The notes below the pieces were generated by a model, which worked only from the letters and a program-made list of their open reading frames with translations, had not been told where the DNA came from and searched no databases. Shown here in pieces: positions 43,515 through 53,277 of a stretch of 64,000 nucleotides of DNA; within the stretch, counting starts at the first letter, position 1, and each line of letters opens with the position of its first letter. Location: contig JAGVVD010000019.1 of NCBI GenBank assembly GCA_019135865.1, positions 216,848-280,847 of the forward strand. Reading direction: 5' to 3'. The translations under genes were made by a program, and so were the position numbers. The DNA comes from Elusimicrobiota bacterium. Lineage in GTDB: Bacteria > Elusimicrobiota > Elusimicrobia > Elusimicrobiales > UBA9959.

Positions 43515-45319
43515 AGAGAATAGACGTAATGGTAACCGCTTTCAGGGACGGCTTCCAGTCCGTCTACGGCGCGCGCGTGCTCAGCGCCGACTTCCTGCCC
43601 GCCGTCGAGGCCGCCAGCCGCGCCGGCGTGACCCATTTCGAGGCCGGCGGCGGGGCGATGTTCCAGTCGCTCTATTTCTACTGCAACGAGGACGCCTTCG
43701 CCATGATGGACGCCTTCCGCCTGGCGGCCGGCCCCGGCGCCGACCTGCAGACCCTGGCCCGCGGCGTCAACGTCGTCGGCCTGGACTCCCAGCCGCCCGA
43801 CATCATCAAGCTGCACGCCGAGCTGTTCAAGAAGCACGGCATCACCACCATACGCAACTTCGACGCGCTCAACGACGTCAACAACCTGATCTATTCCGGC
43901 CGCTGCATCAAAGAGGCCGGCCTGCGCCACGAGGCCGTGGTCTCGATGATGTCGCTTCCGCCCGGCTGCCCCGGCGAGGGCAAGGTCCACACGCCGGAGT
44001 TCTACGCCGGCGTGCTGCGCGCCATCATGGACGCGGGCATAGAGTTCGACTCGGTCTGCTTCAAGGACGCCTCGGGGACCGTTACGCCCTCCGTCGTACG
44101 CGAGACCATGAAGGCCGCCCGCCGCCTGCTGGGCGAGGACCATACGCTGCGCTTCCACACCCACGACACCGCCGCCACCGCCGTGGCCTGCTACCTCGCC
44201 GCTCTCGACGGCGGCGCCGACGCGCTGGACCTGTCGATGGCGCCCGTCTCCGGCGGCACCGGCCAGCCCGACATACTCTCGATGTGGCACGCCCTGCGCG
44301 GCACGGAGTACGACCTGGGCTTCGACATAGAGAAGATAGTCGAGGCGGAGGAGGTCCTCAAGGACTGCATGAAGGACTACTTCGTCCCGCCGGAGGCCAA
44401 GGCCGTCGAGCCGCTGATCCCGTTCTCGCCGATGCCCGGCGGCGCGCTGACCGCCAATACGCAGATGATGCGCGACAACCGCATCATGGACAAGTACCCG
44501 GCCGTGATAAAGGAGATGAGCGAGGTCGTGCGCCTGGGCGGCTACGGCACCTCGGTCACGCCCGTCTCGCAGTTCTATTTCCAGCAGGCCTACAATAACG
44601 TAATGTTCGGCCGCTGGAAGAAGATCGCCGCCGGCTACGGGAAGATGGTGCTGGGCTATTTCGGCCGCACCCCGCTGCCGCCGGACCCGGAGGTCGTCGC
44701 GATAGCCTCCGCGCAGCTGGGCCTGCCGCCGACCACGCGCACCCCGCTCGATCTGGACGCCGAGAACCCGGAGAAAGGCTCCGCCGCCGCCCGGAAGAAA
44801 CTCGCCGAGGCCGGCCTGCCCGACACGCCCGAGAACGTCTTCATCGCCGCTACCTGCCTGGACAAGGGCGTCGCCTTTCTGCAGGGCAAGGCCAAGGTCG
44901 CCGTGCGCAAACGCGGGCCAGAGGCCGGCAACCGCTACACGGTCACGCTCGACGGCGCGCATTACAAGGTCGAGATAAAGGACGGCGCCGCCGTGGTCAA
45001 CGGCGCCGAGTACAAGGCCGCGGTGAAGCCCGGCTTCGACGCCGACCCGGCCGCCGAAAAGAGCGCCGCCAAACCCGCCTCGGCCGCCGCCGCCGGCGCG
45101 GCCGTGCAGGTCAAGGCCCCCATGCCCGGGCAGGTCTTCAAGCTGCTCAAGAAGCCCGGCGATACCGTCGCGCTCGACGAGACCTTCCTGGTACTGGAGG
45201 CCATGAAGATGGAGATCCCGGTCAAGGCCCCGTCGGCGGGCTCGCTGTCCTCTTTCCCGCTCAAAGAGGGAGACCAGGTACACGCCGGCGACGTGATCGC
45301 CGAGATAAAGGGGGCCTGA
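43511..45319 (+). CDS. oadA: Oxaloacetate decarboxylase alpha / pyruvate carboxylase B-type subunit
   Basis: 602 residues. HMGL-like TIM barrel carboxyltransferase with [15 protein letters not shown] near the start, [39 protein letters not shown] and the metal-site His, then the PYC_OADA domain, an Ala/Lys linker (about 515-535) and a biotinyl domain with EAMKMEIP (Lys about 566). With OadB and OadG it decarboxylates oxaloacetate and drives Na+ export. The biotin ligase two genes on fits. Confidence 0.93.
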   Translation: MKRIDVMVTAFRDGFQSVYGARVLSADFLPAVEAASRAGVTHFEAGGGAMFQSLYFYCNEDAFAMMDAFRLAAGPGADLQTLARGVNVVGLDSQPPDIIKLHAELFKKHGITTIRNFDALNDVNNLIYSGRCIKEAGLRHEAVVSMMSLPPGCPGEGKVHTPEFYAGVLRAIMDAGIEFDSVCFKDASGTVTPSVVRETMKAARRLLGEDHTLRFHTHDTAATAVACYLAALDGGADALDLSMAPVSGGTGQPDILSMWHALRGTEYDLGFDIEKIVEAEEVLKDCMKDYFVPPEAKAVEPLIPFSPMPGGALTANTQMMRDNRIMDKYPAVIKEMSEVVRLGGYGTSVTPVSQFYFQQAYNNVMFGRWKKIAAGYGKMVLGYFGRTPLPPDPEVVAIASAQLGLPPTTRTPLDLDAENPEKGSAAARKKLAEAGLPDTPENVFIAATCLDKGVAFLQGKAKVAVRKRGPEAGNRYTVTLDGAHYKVEIKDGAAVVNGAEYKAAVKPGFDADPAAEKSAAKPASAAAAGAAVQVKAPMPGQVFKLLKKPGDTVALDETFLVLEAMKMEIPVKAPSAGSLSSFPLKEGDQVHAGDVIAEIKGA

Positions 45320-45320
45320 G

Positions 45321-46499
45321 ATGGACCTGCTCTCCTCGCTGCTGGACCTGGGCCGCGCCACCGGCGTCTATAACTTCACCGCCGGCCAGGCCGTGATGAT
45401 ACTGGTCTGTTTTGTGATACTCTGGCTGGGCATCGTCAAGAAGTTCGAACCCCTGCTGCTGCTGCCGATAGGTTTCGGCGGGCTGCTGGCGAACATCCCG
45501 GTGGCTGGCATAGCGGCGCTCGGCTCGCTCTCCGTCGCGGACGGGCAGGTGGTGACGCATATCGGCGGCTTCCTGGGCCAGATCTACGGCTTCGGCATAG
45601 AGACCGGCCTGTTCCCGCTCTTCATCTTCATCGGCGTCGGCGCGATGACGGATTTCGGCCCGCTGATAGCCAACCCCAAGACCGCGCTGCTGGGCGGCGC
45701 CGCGCAGTTCGGCATCTTCACCACCCTGATCGGCGCGATACTGCTCTCGCAGCTTTTCGGCTTCGGCTTCGACCTCAAGGACGCCGCCTCCATCGGCATA
45801 ATCGGCGGCGCCGACGGTCCGACCGCCATTTTCCTGGCCTCCAAGCTGTCACCGCACCTGCTGGGCGCCATCGCCGTGGCGGCCTATTCCTACATGGCGC
45901 TGGTCCCGATAATACAGCCGCCTATAATGAAGGCGCTGACGACGCCCGCCGAGCGCGTGATAAAGATGGAGCAGCTGCGCCACGTCTCCCGCCGGGAGAA
46001 GATCATCTTCCCGCTGCTGGTGCTCTCCATCTGCATACTGCTCATCCCCGACGCCACCCCGCTGGTCGGCTGCCTCATGTTCGGCAACCTGCTGCGCGAG
46101 AGCGGCGTGGTAGAGCGCCTCTCCAGGACCGCGCAGAACGAACTGATAAACATCGTGACCATCATGCTGGGGCTCGCCGTCGGCTCCAAGCTCTCGGCCG
46201 ACAAGTTCCTGCGCCCCGAGACGCTGGGTATAATCGCGCTGGGCCTCTTCGCCTTCTGCGTCGGCACCGGCGCCGGCGTAGTGATGGCCAAGCTCATGAA
46301 CCGCTTCGGCGCGGGCATCAACCCGCTCATCGGAGCCGCCGGCGTCTCCGCCGTGCCGATGGCCGCGCGCGTCGTGAACAAGGTCGGCCAGGACTATAAT
46401 CCGCATAATTTCCTGCTGATGCACGCCATGGGGCCGAACGTCTCGGGCGTCATCGGCAGCGCGGTGGCCGCCGGCGTGCTGCTGGCCGTCTTCGGCTGA
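45321..46499 (+). CDS. oadB: Sodium pump decarboxylase beta subunit OadB
   Basis: 392 residues, about nine to ten helices. Conserved blocks [48 protein letters not shown] (with the sodium-site Asp) and [52 protein letters not shown]. It performs the membrane decarboxylation of carboxybiotin coupled to Na+ transport. Confidence 0.96.
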   Translation: MDLLSSLLDLGRATGVYNFTAGQAVMILVCFVILWLGIVKKFEPLLLLPIGFGGLLANIPVAGIAALGSLSVADGQVVTHIGGFLGQIYGFGIETGLFPLFIFIGVGAMTDFGPLIANPKTALLGGAAQFGIFTTLIGAILLSQLFGFGFDLKDAASIGIIGGADGPTAIFLASKLSPHLLGAIAVAAYSYMALVPIIQPPIMKALTTPAERVIKMEQLRHVSRREKIIFPLLVLSICILLIPDATPLVGCLMFGNLLRESGVVERLSRTAQNELINIVTIMLGLAVGSKLSADKFLRPETLGIIALGLFAFCVGTGAGVVMAKLMNRFGAGINPLIGAAGVSAVPMAARVVNKVGQDYNPHNFLLMHAMGPNVSGVIGSAVAAGVLLAVFG

Positions 46500-46511
46500 G
46501 CGGCGGGCCCG

Positions 46512-47249
46512 ATGTCCGCCGCCGGCCCCTTCACGCTTTTCGAACACGGCCGCCTCGATTCCACCCACGCTTTCGCGCTGCGCGAATTCTCCCGGCTGCC
46601 CGACGGGGCCGTCGTGACCGCCCTGCGCCAGGACGCGGGCCGGGGCCGCCTGGGCCGGACCTGGCTCTCCGAGGGCAAAGGCCTTTACTTCACCATAGTC
46701 CTCAAGCCCGCCGCGCCTAGCCCGGAGATCCTGCCGTGCTATACGCACCTGCTGGCCCTGGCCGTCTGCTCGGCGCTGGAGAGGGCCGGCCTGGCCCCGT
46801 CGATAAAATGGCCCAACGACGTGCTCTGCGGCGGGGGGAAGCTGGCCGGGATACTGGCGGAAGCCGTCATCGCGCAAGGCCGGCCGGACGGGGCCGTCGT
46901 CGGGGCGGGAGCGAACCTTTACCAGGAGACCGCGGACTTCGCCGGCCTCGACCGCCCCGCCGTCTCCGCCGCCATGCTGCTCGGCGGCGCCGGGCCGGAA
47001 AGGGGCGCCTTCCTGCGGGAGATCCTGGACGCTTTCTTCGCCCTGCGGCCGGCCCTGGAAGAGCGCGGTTTCCAGGCCGTAGCCGGGGAGTACCGCCGCC
47101 GCGCCGGCTTCATCGGGAAGCGGGTACGGGTCTTCTCGGCTTCCGGCGGGGTCCTGGAGGGGACGGCGGATATCGACGACGCCGGCCTGCTGGTCCTGGA
47201 CGGCCCGGACGGGCGCATCAGCGTGACCGGGGGGGAACTCTCCTTCTGA
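46512..47249 (+). CDS. birA: Biotin protein ligase BirA (monofunctional)
   Basis: 245 residues, without the N-terminal DNA-binding domain. Biotin-binding motif GRGRLGRTWLS (RQDAGRGRLGRTW), KWPNDVLCGGGKLAGIL catalytic block, and the C-terminal SH3-like domain (VRVFSASGGVLEGTADIDDAGLLVL). It most likely charges the OadA biotinyl domain. Confidence 0.95.
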   Translation: MSAAGPFTLFEHGRLDSTHAFALREFSRLPDGAVVTALRQDAGRGRLGRTWLSEGKGLYFTIVLKPAAPSPEILPCYTHLLALAVCSALERAGLAPSIKWPNDVLCGGGKLAGILAEAVIAQGRPDGAVVGAGANLYQETADFAGLDRPAVSAAMLLGGAGPERGAFLREILDAFFALRPALEERGFQAVAGEYRRRAGFIGKRVRVFSASGGVLEGTADIDDAGLLVLDGPDGRISVTGGELSF

Positions 47250-47294
47250 AGTCCCGTCCCGCCGCCCCTGCGAGCCAATTTTCGTTTAAAAGGT

Positions 47295-47300
47295 TATAAT
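47295..47300 (+). promoter_or_regulatory. -10 box of argF
   Basis: TATAAT in AAGGTTATAATATC, 55 bases before the ATG; no good -35 box seen. An AGGAG ribosome-binding site precedes the start. Confidence 0.5.
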
Positions 47301-47354
47301 ATCCGTGAAGCCCCCGCGGGCGCCGCTTTACCTACTTTAAACAAGGAGAAACCT

Positions 47355-48359
47355 ATGGCCTTCAACCTTCGCAATCGTCATTTCCTCAAGGAACTCGACT
47401 TCACCAAAGAGGAGCTGTCGTTCCTGCTCAAGCTCGCCGCCGACCTCAAGGAAGCCAAGTACGCCGGCACCGAGCAGCAGCGGCTCAAGGGCAAGAACAT
47501 CGCCCTCATCTTCGAGAAGACCTCCACTCGCACCCGCTGCGCCTTCGAAGTCGCCGCCCACGACCAGGGCGCGCATGTCACCTATCTCGAGCCTACCGGC
47601 TCGCAGATGGGCCACAAGGAGACCGTCAAGGACACCGCGCGCGTGCTGGGCCGCATGTACGACGGCATCGAGTACCGCGGCTTCGGCCAGGAGATAGTCG
47701 AAGAACTCGCCAAGTACGCCGGCGTGCCGGTCTGGAACGGCCTCACCAACCAGTGGCATCCCACTCAGATGCTGGCCGACGTACTGACGATGACCGAGCA
47801 CTGCTCCAAGCCGCTCGAGAAGATCGCCTACGCCTATGTCGGCGACGCCCGCTTCAACATGGGCCGCTCTCTGCTCGTCATCGGCTCGATACTGGGCATG
47901 GACGTGCGCATCTGCGCGCCCAAAGGCCTGCTGCCCGACGCGGAGCTGATAGCGAAGTGCAAGGAGATAGCCAAGACCTCCGGCGCCCGCGTCATGATAA
48001 CTTCCAACCCCGCCCAGGCCGTCAAAGGCGTCGATTTCATCCACACCGACGTGTGGGTCTCGATGGGCGAGCCCAAGGAAGTCTGGGCCGAGCGCATCAA
48101 GCTGCTCAAACCCTACCAGGTCACCCCGGCGCTGATGAAGAAGTCGGGCAATAAGAACGTGAAATTCATGCACTGCCTGCCGGCCTTCCACAACGCCGAC
48201 ACCAAGGTGGGGAAACAGGTCAGCGAGCAGTTCGGCCTCAAGAACGGCATCGAGGTGACCGAGGACGTCTTCGAGTCGCCCGCCTGCGTCGCCTTCGACC
48301 AGGCCGAGAACCGCATGCACACCATCAAGGCCGTCATGGTCGCCACGCTGGGCGCCTGA
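47355..48359 (+). CDS. argF: Ornithine carbamoyltransferase
   Basis: 334 residues. Carbamoyl-phosphate loop [15 protein letters not shown] (about 55-70), the conserved second motif [12 protein letters not shown], and the ornithine-binding HCLPAFHN that separates this family from aspartate carbamoyltransferase; also the SMG loop (VSMGEPKE). It makes citrulline for arginine synthesis, or works in reverse in the arginine deiminase pathway. No other arg genes are near. Confidence 0.97.
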   Translation: MAFNLRNRHFLKELDFTKEELSFLLKLAADLKEAKYAGTEQQRLKGKNIALIFEKTSTRTRCAFEVAAHDQGAHVTYLEPTGSQMGHKETVKDTARVLGRMYDGIEYRGFGQEIVEELAKYAGVPVWNGLTNQWHPTQMLADVLTMTEHCSKPLEKIAYAYVGDARFNMGRSLLVIGSILGMDVRICAPKGLLPDAELIAKCKEIAKTSGARVMITSNPAQAVKGVDFIHTDVWVSMGEPKEVWAERIKLLKPYQVTPALMKKSGNKNVKFMHCLPAFHNADTKVGKQVSEQFGLKNGIEVTEDVFESPACVAFDQAENRMHTIKAVMVATLGA

Positions 48360-48370
48360 ACGTCCAGACG

Positions 48371-48407
48371 CCGCGGCCGGGTCTGTTCTCCCGGCCGCGG
48401 TTTTTTT
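48371..48407 (+). terminator. Terminator after argF
   Basis: Perfect 11-base stem CCGCGGCCGGG/CCCGGCCGCGG and T7. Confidence 0.9.
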
Positions 48408-48421
48408 ATTGAGGAGGGGGA

Positions 48422-48823
48422 TTGACGGGTCCTGAATTCAGCCTGATCGCGCTGCTGGGAACGAGCTTCCTGGCCTCCACCGTCGTGCCCGTCAGCTCCG
48501 AGGCCGCGCTTTTCGCCGCGCTTAAACTGGATTCCGGCCTCTTCCTGCCGGCGCTGGCCGTCGCCACGCTGGGCAATACCGCCGGCGGCATGACCACCTA
48601 CCTCATCGGGCGCTACGGCGCCTCCAAAAAGCCGCTGGCCCAGCTGGAGCGGGTGAGCCGTCATGGCGTTCCGCTGCTTTTCTTCGCCTGGCTCCCGGTC
48701 GTCGGCGACGGCTTCTGCCTGGCCGCCGGCTGGGCCCGCCTCAACTGGCTTTCCGTCGCGCTGGTCTCGGCCGCCGGCCGCTTGCTGCGCTACTGGCTGG
48801 TCGCCCAGGGCGCGCTCTGGTGA
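48422..48823 (+). CDS. YqaA/DedA-like membrane protein
   Basis: 133 residues from TTG 48422 with a strong GAGGAGG ribosome-binding site. Three to four helices; ALLGTSFLASTVVPVSSEAALFAAL, ATLGNTAGGMTTYLIGRYG and LLFFAWLPVVGDGFCLAAGWARL are typical of the YqaA branch of SNARE-associated DedA-like proteins, including the reentrant proline motif. Possibly a lipid scramblase-type envelope protein. Confidence 0.85.
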   Translation: MTGPEFSLIALLGTSFLASTVVPVSSEAALFAALKLDSGLFLPALAVATLGNTAGGMTTYLIGRYGASKKPLAQLERVSRHGVPLLFFAWLPVVGDGFCLAAGWARLNWLSVALVSAAGRLLRYWLVAQGALW

Positions 48824-48900
48824 GCCGGAGGGGTTCTCCGGGTCTTTAAGCACGGGGCTTCGTGGGGGGAGTGGCTGCGGGTGACTAGAGAGCGGGGGGC

Positions 48901-49758
48901 TCAAAGCGGTGTTTTCAGTACGACGACTTCGACTCTCCGGTTCCTGGACCGTCCTTCTTCGGTAGTATTGTCCGCGAGAGGGTGGGAAGCTCCCATCCCG
49001 CTGTGCGCCAGGCGGGTCGCGGCTATCCCGGCGTTGACGAGATAGCGGTACACCTTGACGGCCCTTTCGCGGGACAGGAGGAGGTTCCTTTGCGGGGAAC
49101 CGCTCGAATCGGTGTAACCCCTTACGACCGCCGTCTTTTCCGGATAGCTCTTCAGAAAGGCGAAGATCTCCCGCAGCGCCGGAAGGGACTCTTCCAGGAT
49201 ACCGCTCTGGCCCGGCTTGAATATCGCGCGCTCCGCGATGCCGATGACCAGGCCTTCATCGGTGTAGCGGAACAGTAATTTCCTGTCGGAAAGGTGCCTT
49301 ATCCCCAGCGGGGTCGAGAGGCTGATGAGGGTTTTCCCGGTCGCATGCGGTTTCCCGCCGGGATCCGTCCATGCCAGCCTGACGCGGTAGAAACCATCCG
49401 GCAGCGGCTCTCCGGAGGAAGAAGTCCCGTTCCAGCGCAAAACCGCCCCGGGCAGCTTGTTCCTGCCCTGGATAAAGCTCACTTTGCGGTCCTTGTTGTC
49501 GAAGATCTGTATCTGCCACGCGCCGACCTCGTCCTGACCGGCGTCTTCCGTCAGCTCATCCGGCGCGGCGGGCTTCCTGATCGCGAAAGTCATGGGCGGG
49601 TCGGCCGGGTCCGGCGTGGTCCGCTGCATGACCACCAGTTCGAGCATTTCCCTGACGCCGAAGTCCGAGAACGCGGGATGGCCGGGCCGCGCCGGCGTCA
49701 GCACCAGCAATGCGAGCGCCGTAAGAACGATATTCACCAATGGCAATTTTCTTCCCAT
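48901..49758 (-). CDS. OmpA-like peptidoglycan-binding protein with FlgD-like middle domain
   Basis: 285 residues. N-terminal signal or anchor (about 5-25), a middle beta domain with RWNGTSSSGEPLPDGFYRVRLAWTD (FlgD-Ig-like, about 95-140), then an OmpA_C domain (about 170-285): IAERAIFKPGQSGILEES, YTDSSGSPQRNLLLSRERAVKVYRYLV, GMGASHPLADNTTEEGRSRNRRVEV, with the diaminopimelate-binding Asp and Arg present. Probably links outer envelope and cell wall. Confidence 0.88.
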   Translation of the reverse strand: MGRKLPLVNIVLTALALLVLTPARPGHPAFSDFGVREMLELVVMQRTTPDPADPPMTFAIRKPAAPDELTEDAGQDEVGAWQIQIFDNKDRKVSFIQGRNKLPGAVLRWNGTSSSGEPLPDGFYRVRLAWTDPGGKPHATGKTLISLSTPLGIRHLSDRKLLFRYTDEGLVIGIAERAIFKPGQSGILEESLPALREIFAFLKSYPEKTAVVRGYTDSSGSPQRNLLLSRERAVKVYRYLVNAGIAATRLAHSGMGASHPLADNTTEEGRSRNRRVEVVVLKTPL

Positions 49759-50149
49759 AACACCCCCCCGGGGGAATTGTATAACAAAAACCCCGCTATT
49801 TCAAATGAGGCCGGACAAGGAAGCGCGCGCCGTCGTTCCCGGCCCGGCCCGCCTTGCCTGTCGCAGCCCATCCATGATACGGCGTAATTACCCTCCCAGG
49901 TACTGCCACGACCCGTCCGTGGGGGAAATGAACCGGAGAATAACGCCTTTGAGGCCGATCCGCGTTTTGTAGAATGATCATATCCGGACCTGAGCCGGGG
50001 GAATATGGGGTATTACTCCCGCGGTACCGAGCGACTCGAGAGTGTCCCTGGCTTTTACCAAAAATCGGGGGTCGGTCGTATTTTTTTGGCTTCGGCCGGT
50101 GTAACTATGGTATGCGCAACCGTATGACCGGCCGCTTTAGACGGGATAT
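49759..50149. other. Intergenic region with a dispersed repeat and a stem-loop before the sigma factor gene
   Basis: About 390 bases without a gene. It holds repeat copy A (49840-49897, listed apart), and near the sigma factor start a long stem: GGCCGGT at 50094-50100 pairs with ACCGGCC at 50127-50133, with an inner TATGGT/ACCGTA stem. The stem may be an operator or leader structure. I see no convincing extracytoplasmic-sigma promoter. Confidence 0.5.
49840..49897 (+). repeat. 58-base dispersed repeat, copy A
   Basis: Matches 54917-54974 at 51 of 58 positions without gaps, same strand; the invariant core is CATGATACGGCGTAAT. Bounds the segment with the sigma factor, ligase and Fic genes. Confidence 0.8.
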
Positions 50150-50674
50150 ATGGCGGATATAAACCGGCTGATCGAAACGCATAGCGGTAAAGCCTATCTC
50201 GCCGCCTACCGCCTTACCGGGAATCAGGCCGATGCCTGCGACCTGGTGCAGGAAACGTTCGTGCGGGTCATCAGGAAAGCGGAACTTTATGACGAGGCTT
50301 TCGACTTCGGCGGCTGGCTGCAGCGTATGCTGTTCCGCGTCTATCTGAACGGCCGCCGCTCGCAGGGCCGCAGGCGGGAAGTCCCGCTCGAGACCCTGGA
50401 GGGGGAATGCGGTCCGTCCCGGGCGGCGGGGGCCGCGACCGGGGAGTCTCCGGAGAAAATATCCGAAGCGGCCGAGCTCAGGGAGAAACTGTCGTCGGCC
50501 CTTAACGCGCTGCCGCCGGAACTGCGCGCCTGCGTGGTCCTGGTGGACGTGGAGGGCCATGACTACGGCCGGGCCGCGGAGATACTCGGCTGGCCGGTAG
50601 GAAGCGTGTCCGGCAGGCTGTTCCGGGCGCGGAGACTGCTGCGGGAGATGCTGCGGCGCGTGGAGGGAATATGA
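50150..50674 (+). CDS. ECF-type RNA polymerase sigma factor
   Basis: 174 residues. Sigma region 2 (IETHSGKAYLAAYRLTGNQADACDLVQETFVRVIRKAELYDEAFDFGGWLQRML) and region 4 (LREKLSSALNALPPELRACVVLVDVEGHDYGRAAEILGWPVGSVSGRLFRARRLLREML). The next gene is an anti-sigma factor with a four-base overlap, the standard arrangement. Confidence 0.93.
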   Translation: MADINRLIETHSGKAYLAAYRLTGNQADACDLVQETFVRVIRKAELYDEAFDFGGWLQRMLFRVYLNGRRSQGRRREVPLETLEGECGPSRAAGAATGESPEKISEAAELREKLSSALNALPPELRACVVLVDVEGHDYGRAAEILGWPVGSVSGRLFRARRLLREMLRRVEGI

Positions 50675-51087
50675 ACATGGTATGCGCGTGCGTTGAAAAT
50701 ATGCTCGACCTCTACGCGGACGGCCGGCTTGCCGTCCGTCAGACGCGCTGGGTGGAGCGTCATTTGGCTTCCTGCCCCGCCTGTGCCGGGCGTGTCGCCT
50801 CGATGCGGCGTCTCGTATCCGCCCTGCGCGCATTGCCCGTCCCGCCGCCTCCGGCCGATCTCGCCGACCTGATACGGGACGCCGTTGTTTCGGACCGGGT
50901 CCCGGCCGGGCCGGACCCGGGACTTTACCATGAGCCGTTCCCGGCCCGTACCCCCTCGCTGTCGCTGGCTTTCAGCTTCCTCGCGTTCATCTTTTCGCTT
51001 TCCAGTTCGCTGCTGGGGCCGGGTATCCCGGGGCCCGTCTGGGCCGGGAGGGTTTCTCAAGCGAGTCCTTTAGATCCCGGCAAATGA
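50671..51087 (+). CDS. Zinc-finger anti-sigma factor
   Basis: 138 residues. ZAS motif H-x3-C-x2-C in VERHLASCPACAGRV (about 30-44), which binds sigma, then a Pro-rich linker and one membrane helix (about 93-112, LSLAFSFLAFIFSLSSSLLG), with a short outer tail. It should hold the preceding sigma factor at the membrane until a signal arrives. Confidence 0.9.
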   Translation: MNMVCACVENMLDLYADGRLAVRQTRWVERHLASCPACAGRVASMRRLVSALRALPVPPPPADLADLIRDAVVSDRVPAGPDPGLYHEPFPARTPSLSLAFSFLAFIFSLSSSLLGPGIPGPVWAGRVSQASPLDPGK

Positions 51088-51100
51088 AGAGGAGACAGAC

Positions 51101-52960
51101 ATGGACCTTAAAGACGACGCTCTGAAACCGGAACTTGCCACCGTGGCGTTCCGTGAAATCCTTGACTGGCGCTCTCTGTTAAAGGCGGCGTTCTATTTCC
51201 TGGCGATAATGCTGCCGCTGACCTTCTATCTGCGCACCTATGACTCCGCCATGGTGAAGATCACCATACTGCAGCTCGGCGCGCTGGCCGCGGCTGCGAT
51301 CTGGCTGGCCGGGAGCATAGCGGACGGGCGCTTCGAGGTCCCCGAGAATTCCGTCCCGTTGCTGCTGCCCGCCGTTCTGCTGTTCGCCTGGAACGCGCTG
51401 CGTTTCGCTTTTTCCGATCACCGGCTGGCTTTTCTCCATGGTTTCCTGCTGCAGGAGATATTCCTTCTGACGTTCGTGCTGGTATTGCTTGGCTTTTCCA
51501 GGACGGATATGCGCAGGACGCTGCTTATGCTCATGGGCGCCTGGTGCGTCGCGGTGATATACGGCATAGCGCAGTATCTGGGTCTGGACCCGTTCGTCTG
51601 GCGCGGCGCATTCGGCTCCAGAGTCTTCTCCACGCTGGCGAACCCGACGTTATTCGCCGCCTATCTGGTGATCTGCGTGCCGATCGGCCTGGCTTTCGCG
51701 TCGGACAGGACGGAGCCGGGGTGGCTGCGCGTGGTTTCCGGCGTCCTTGCCGCGGCCGGGGCTTTCCTGCTGCAGAGGACCGGGGAGGTCGTCGGCAGGT
51801 GGGCGTTCCTTTTCAGTGTGGGCGTTTTCGCGGCGATGTACCTGAGAGGATCCGTGGGACGTCCCCGCGCGGCGATACTTCTGCTCTCCGCCGCATGCGC
51901 CCTGGCCGCCACGCTCCCGCTGACCGGCGAACTCCCGCCGCCGGCCAACAACAGGCGTTACGCTTTTCTGTCCGAAACCTGGAAAGGTACCGCGGAACTT
52001 ATCAAAGCGCGGCCTGTGCTGGGTTCCGGTCCGGGTTCGTTCTGGGTGCGTTACCCGGCTTTCAGGCGAGCGGAGATCTTCGCCATGGAAGGCAAGCATA
52101 ACAACCAGACCGATCATCCTGAAAATGAGCTGTTGGAGCAATGGGCGGACGGCGGCCTGCCCGGACTTATACTATGGCTCTGGCTCTTCGGAGGCCTGCT
52201 CCTCAGGAGCGCCACTGCTTTCGTCGGGAATGGCGCGGCAAGTCCGGCCCCGTACGGCGCGGGTCTCTTCGCCGCGGTCAGCGGAAGCGTCGTGCTGATG
52301 CTGGGATCGATCTCTTCGCGGTTCCCGGCGCCCGGCTGGCATATTTACTTCGCCGCGGGGCTCCTTGCCGTATTGGCGGCGAAGGGGCCTGATGAGGAGG
52401 AGAAGGTATTGGCAATTCCGCTTCCCCTGGAGAAAACCAGGTATATCCTCCTGTTGCCCGTTGTCGCGGCGGTCTTATCGCTGGGATACGCTTCGGTCCG
52501 CGCGTTCCAGTCCGACCTCGCTCACAACATGGCCATATACTATTCCAAGACGATGCAATGGGACCAGGCGATAAGGACCTATGAAAAGGAAGTCCCGTGG
52601 TCCGGCAGTTATATCATGAGCAGATACTTTCTCGGCAATGTCCGCATGGACGAGGGCGCCGGGGATCCGCAAAGAGCTGTCGAATACTACCGGCAGGTAA
52701 GGTCCCTGGCCCCCGACTATGTGCAGGTGCATTACAGGGAAGGCGTCGCGCTGCAAAAAGCAGGCCGCTACAAGGAGGCCGCGGAGCGGCTCGAGCGACA
52801 GGTCCGGCTGGACCCGGTCTGGCCGGAGGCCTGGAAGGCGCTGGCCGGGGTCTATGCCGCCCTGGGAGACCATGAGAAAGCGGCGTACGCTGAAAAGAGA
52901 GCGGAGGAAACGGTAAAGAGCTCCGCGGAGGACCCCTCGGCGGCGCAGGCCTGTTCCTGA
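51101..52960 (+). CDS. O-antigen ligase-like (Wzy_C) membrane protein with TPR tail
   Basis: 619 residues. About eleven helices, with the Wzy_C/WaaL region and large periplasmic loop (GSGPGSFWVRYPAFR, HPENELLEQWADGGLPGLILWLW; the His in DHPENELL is typical). C-terminal TPR repeats from about residue 500 (AIRTYEKEVPWSGSYIMSRYFLGN, YVQVHYREGVALQKAGRYKEAAERLERQVRLDP). It may ligate glycans to lipid or protein, or polymerise them. Following the sigma/anti-sigma pair within 13 bases, it is probably in their operon and under that sigma factor. Confidence 0.85.
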   Translation: MDLKDDALKPELATVAFREILDWRSLLKAAFYFLAIMLPLTFYLRTYDSAMVKITILQLGALAAAAIWLAGSIADGRFEVPENSVPLLLPAVLLFAWNALRFAFSDHRLAFLHGFLLQEIFLLTFVLVLLGFSRTDMRRTLLMLMGAWCVAVIYGIAQYLGLDPFVWRGAFGSRVFSTLANPTLFAAYLVICVPIGLAFASDRTEPGWLRVVSGVLAAAGAFLLQRTGEVVGRWAFLFSVGVFAAMYLRGSVGRPRAAILLLSAACALAATLPLTGELPPPANNRRYAFLSETWKGTAELIKARPVLGSGPGSFWVRYPAFRRAEIFAMEGKHNNQTDHPENELLEQWADGGLPGLILWLWLFGGLLLRSATAFVGNGAASPAPYGAGLFAAVSGSVVLMLGSISSRFPAPGWHIYFAAGLLAVLAAKGPDEEEKVLAIPLPLEKTRYILLLPVVAAVLSLGYASVRAFQSDLAHNMAIYYSKTMQWDQAIRTYEKEVPWSGSYIMSRYFLGNVRMDEGAGDPQRAVEYYRQVRSLAPDYVQVHYREGVALQKAGRYKEAAERLERQVRLDPVWPEAWKALAGVYAALGDHEKAAYAEKRAEETVKSSAEDPSAAQACS

Positions 52961-52990
52961 CTTCCATCTCATGATTTATCCGACGGCCGC
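52921..52990 (+). repeat. 3' end of the ligase gene, source copy of a duplicated segment
   Basis: The last codons and trailer (…CAGGCCTGTTCCTGA, then TCATGATTTATCCG) recur with changes at 54695-54762. See the paired entry. Confidence 0.65.
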
Positions 52991-53010
52991 CGCACCCGGC
53001 CTGGCTCGCC

Positions 53011-53148
53011 ATGTAGAGCAAGTTCACCGACGAGGCGGACCGGCAGGTGCGGGGGGTCCTTGCCCGTATCGCCCGGCCTCTGGAACTTGTCGCCGGGGCC
53101 TTGTTGGACATCAAGACGGAAGGAGTTAAGGCCGCATGGGCCGTTTAA
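53011..53148 (+). pseudogene. Small coding-like remnant with in-frame TAG
   Basis: ATG at 53011 is followed at once by TAG, then 43 sense codons to TAA at 53146. The peptide is protein-like (SKFTDEADRQVRGVLARI, then LELVAGALLDIKTEGVKAAWAV), an amphipathic helix with gene-like codon use. It may be a broken small gene or the tail of a lost one. The rest of 52961-53277 holds only the Fic promoter region. Confidence 0.4.
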
Positions 53149-53231
53149 GGAACTGCTGTAAGTTATCGGAAATTTATCGCCAATAAAATGCGGATCCCGT
53201 GCGGGGAAACTTCTCGCGGGCGGGCTTCTAC

Positions 53232-53260
53232 TTGACTTATTGCTTTACTTATGCTTTACT
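53232..53260 (+). promoter_or_regulatory. Fic gene promoter region with tandem repeats
   Basis: TTGACT at 53232-53237 and TTTACT at 53255-53260 with 17 bases between. The same stretch carries CTTTACTTAT twice and TTTACTTATTG-like copies, an arrangement often bound by an autoregulator. GAGGGGGAA ribosome-binding site before ATG 53278. Confidence 0.5.
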
Positions 53261-53277
53261 TATTGTGAGGGGGAATC

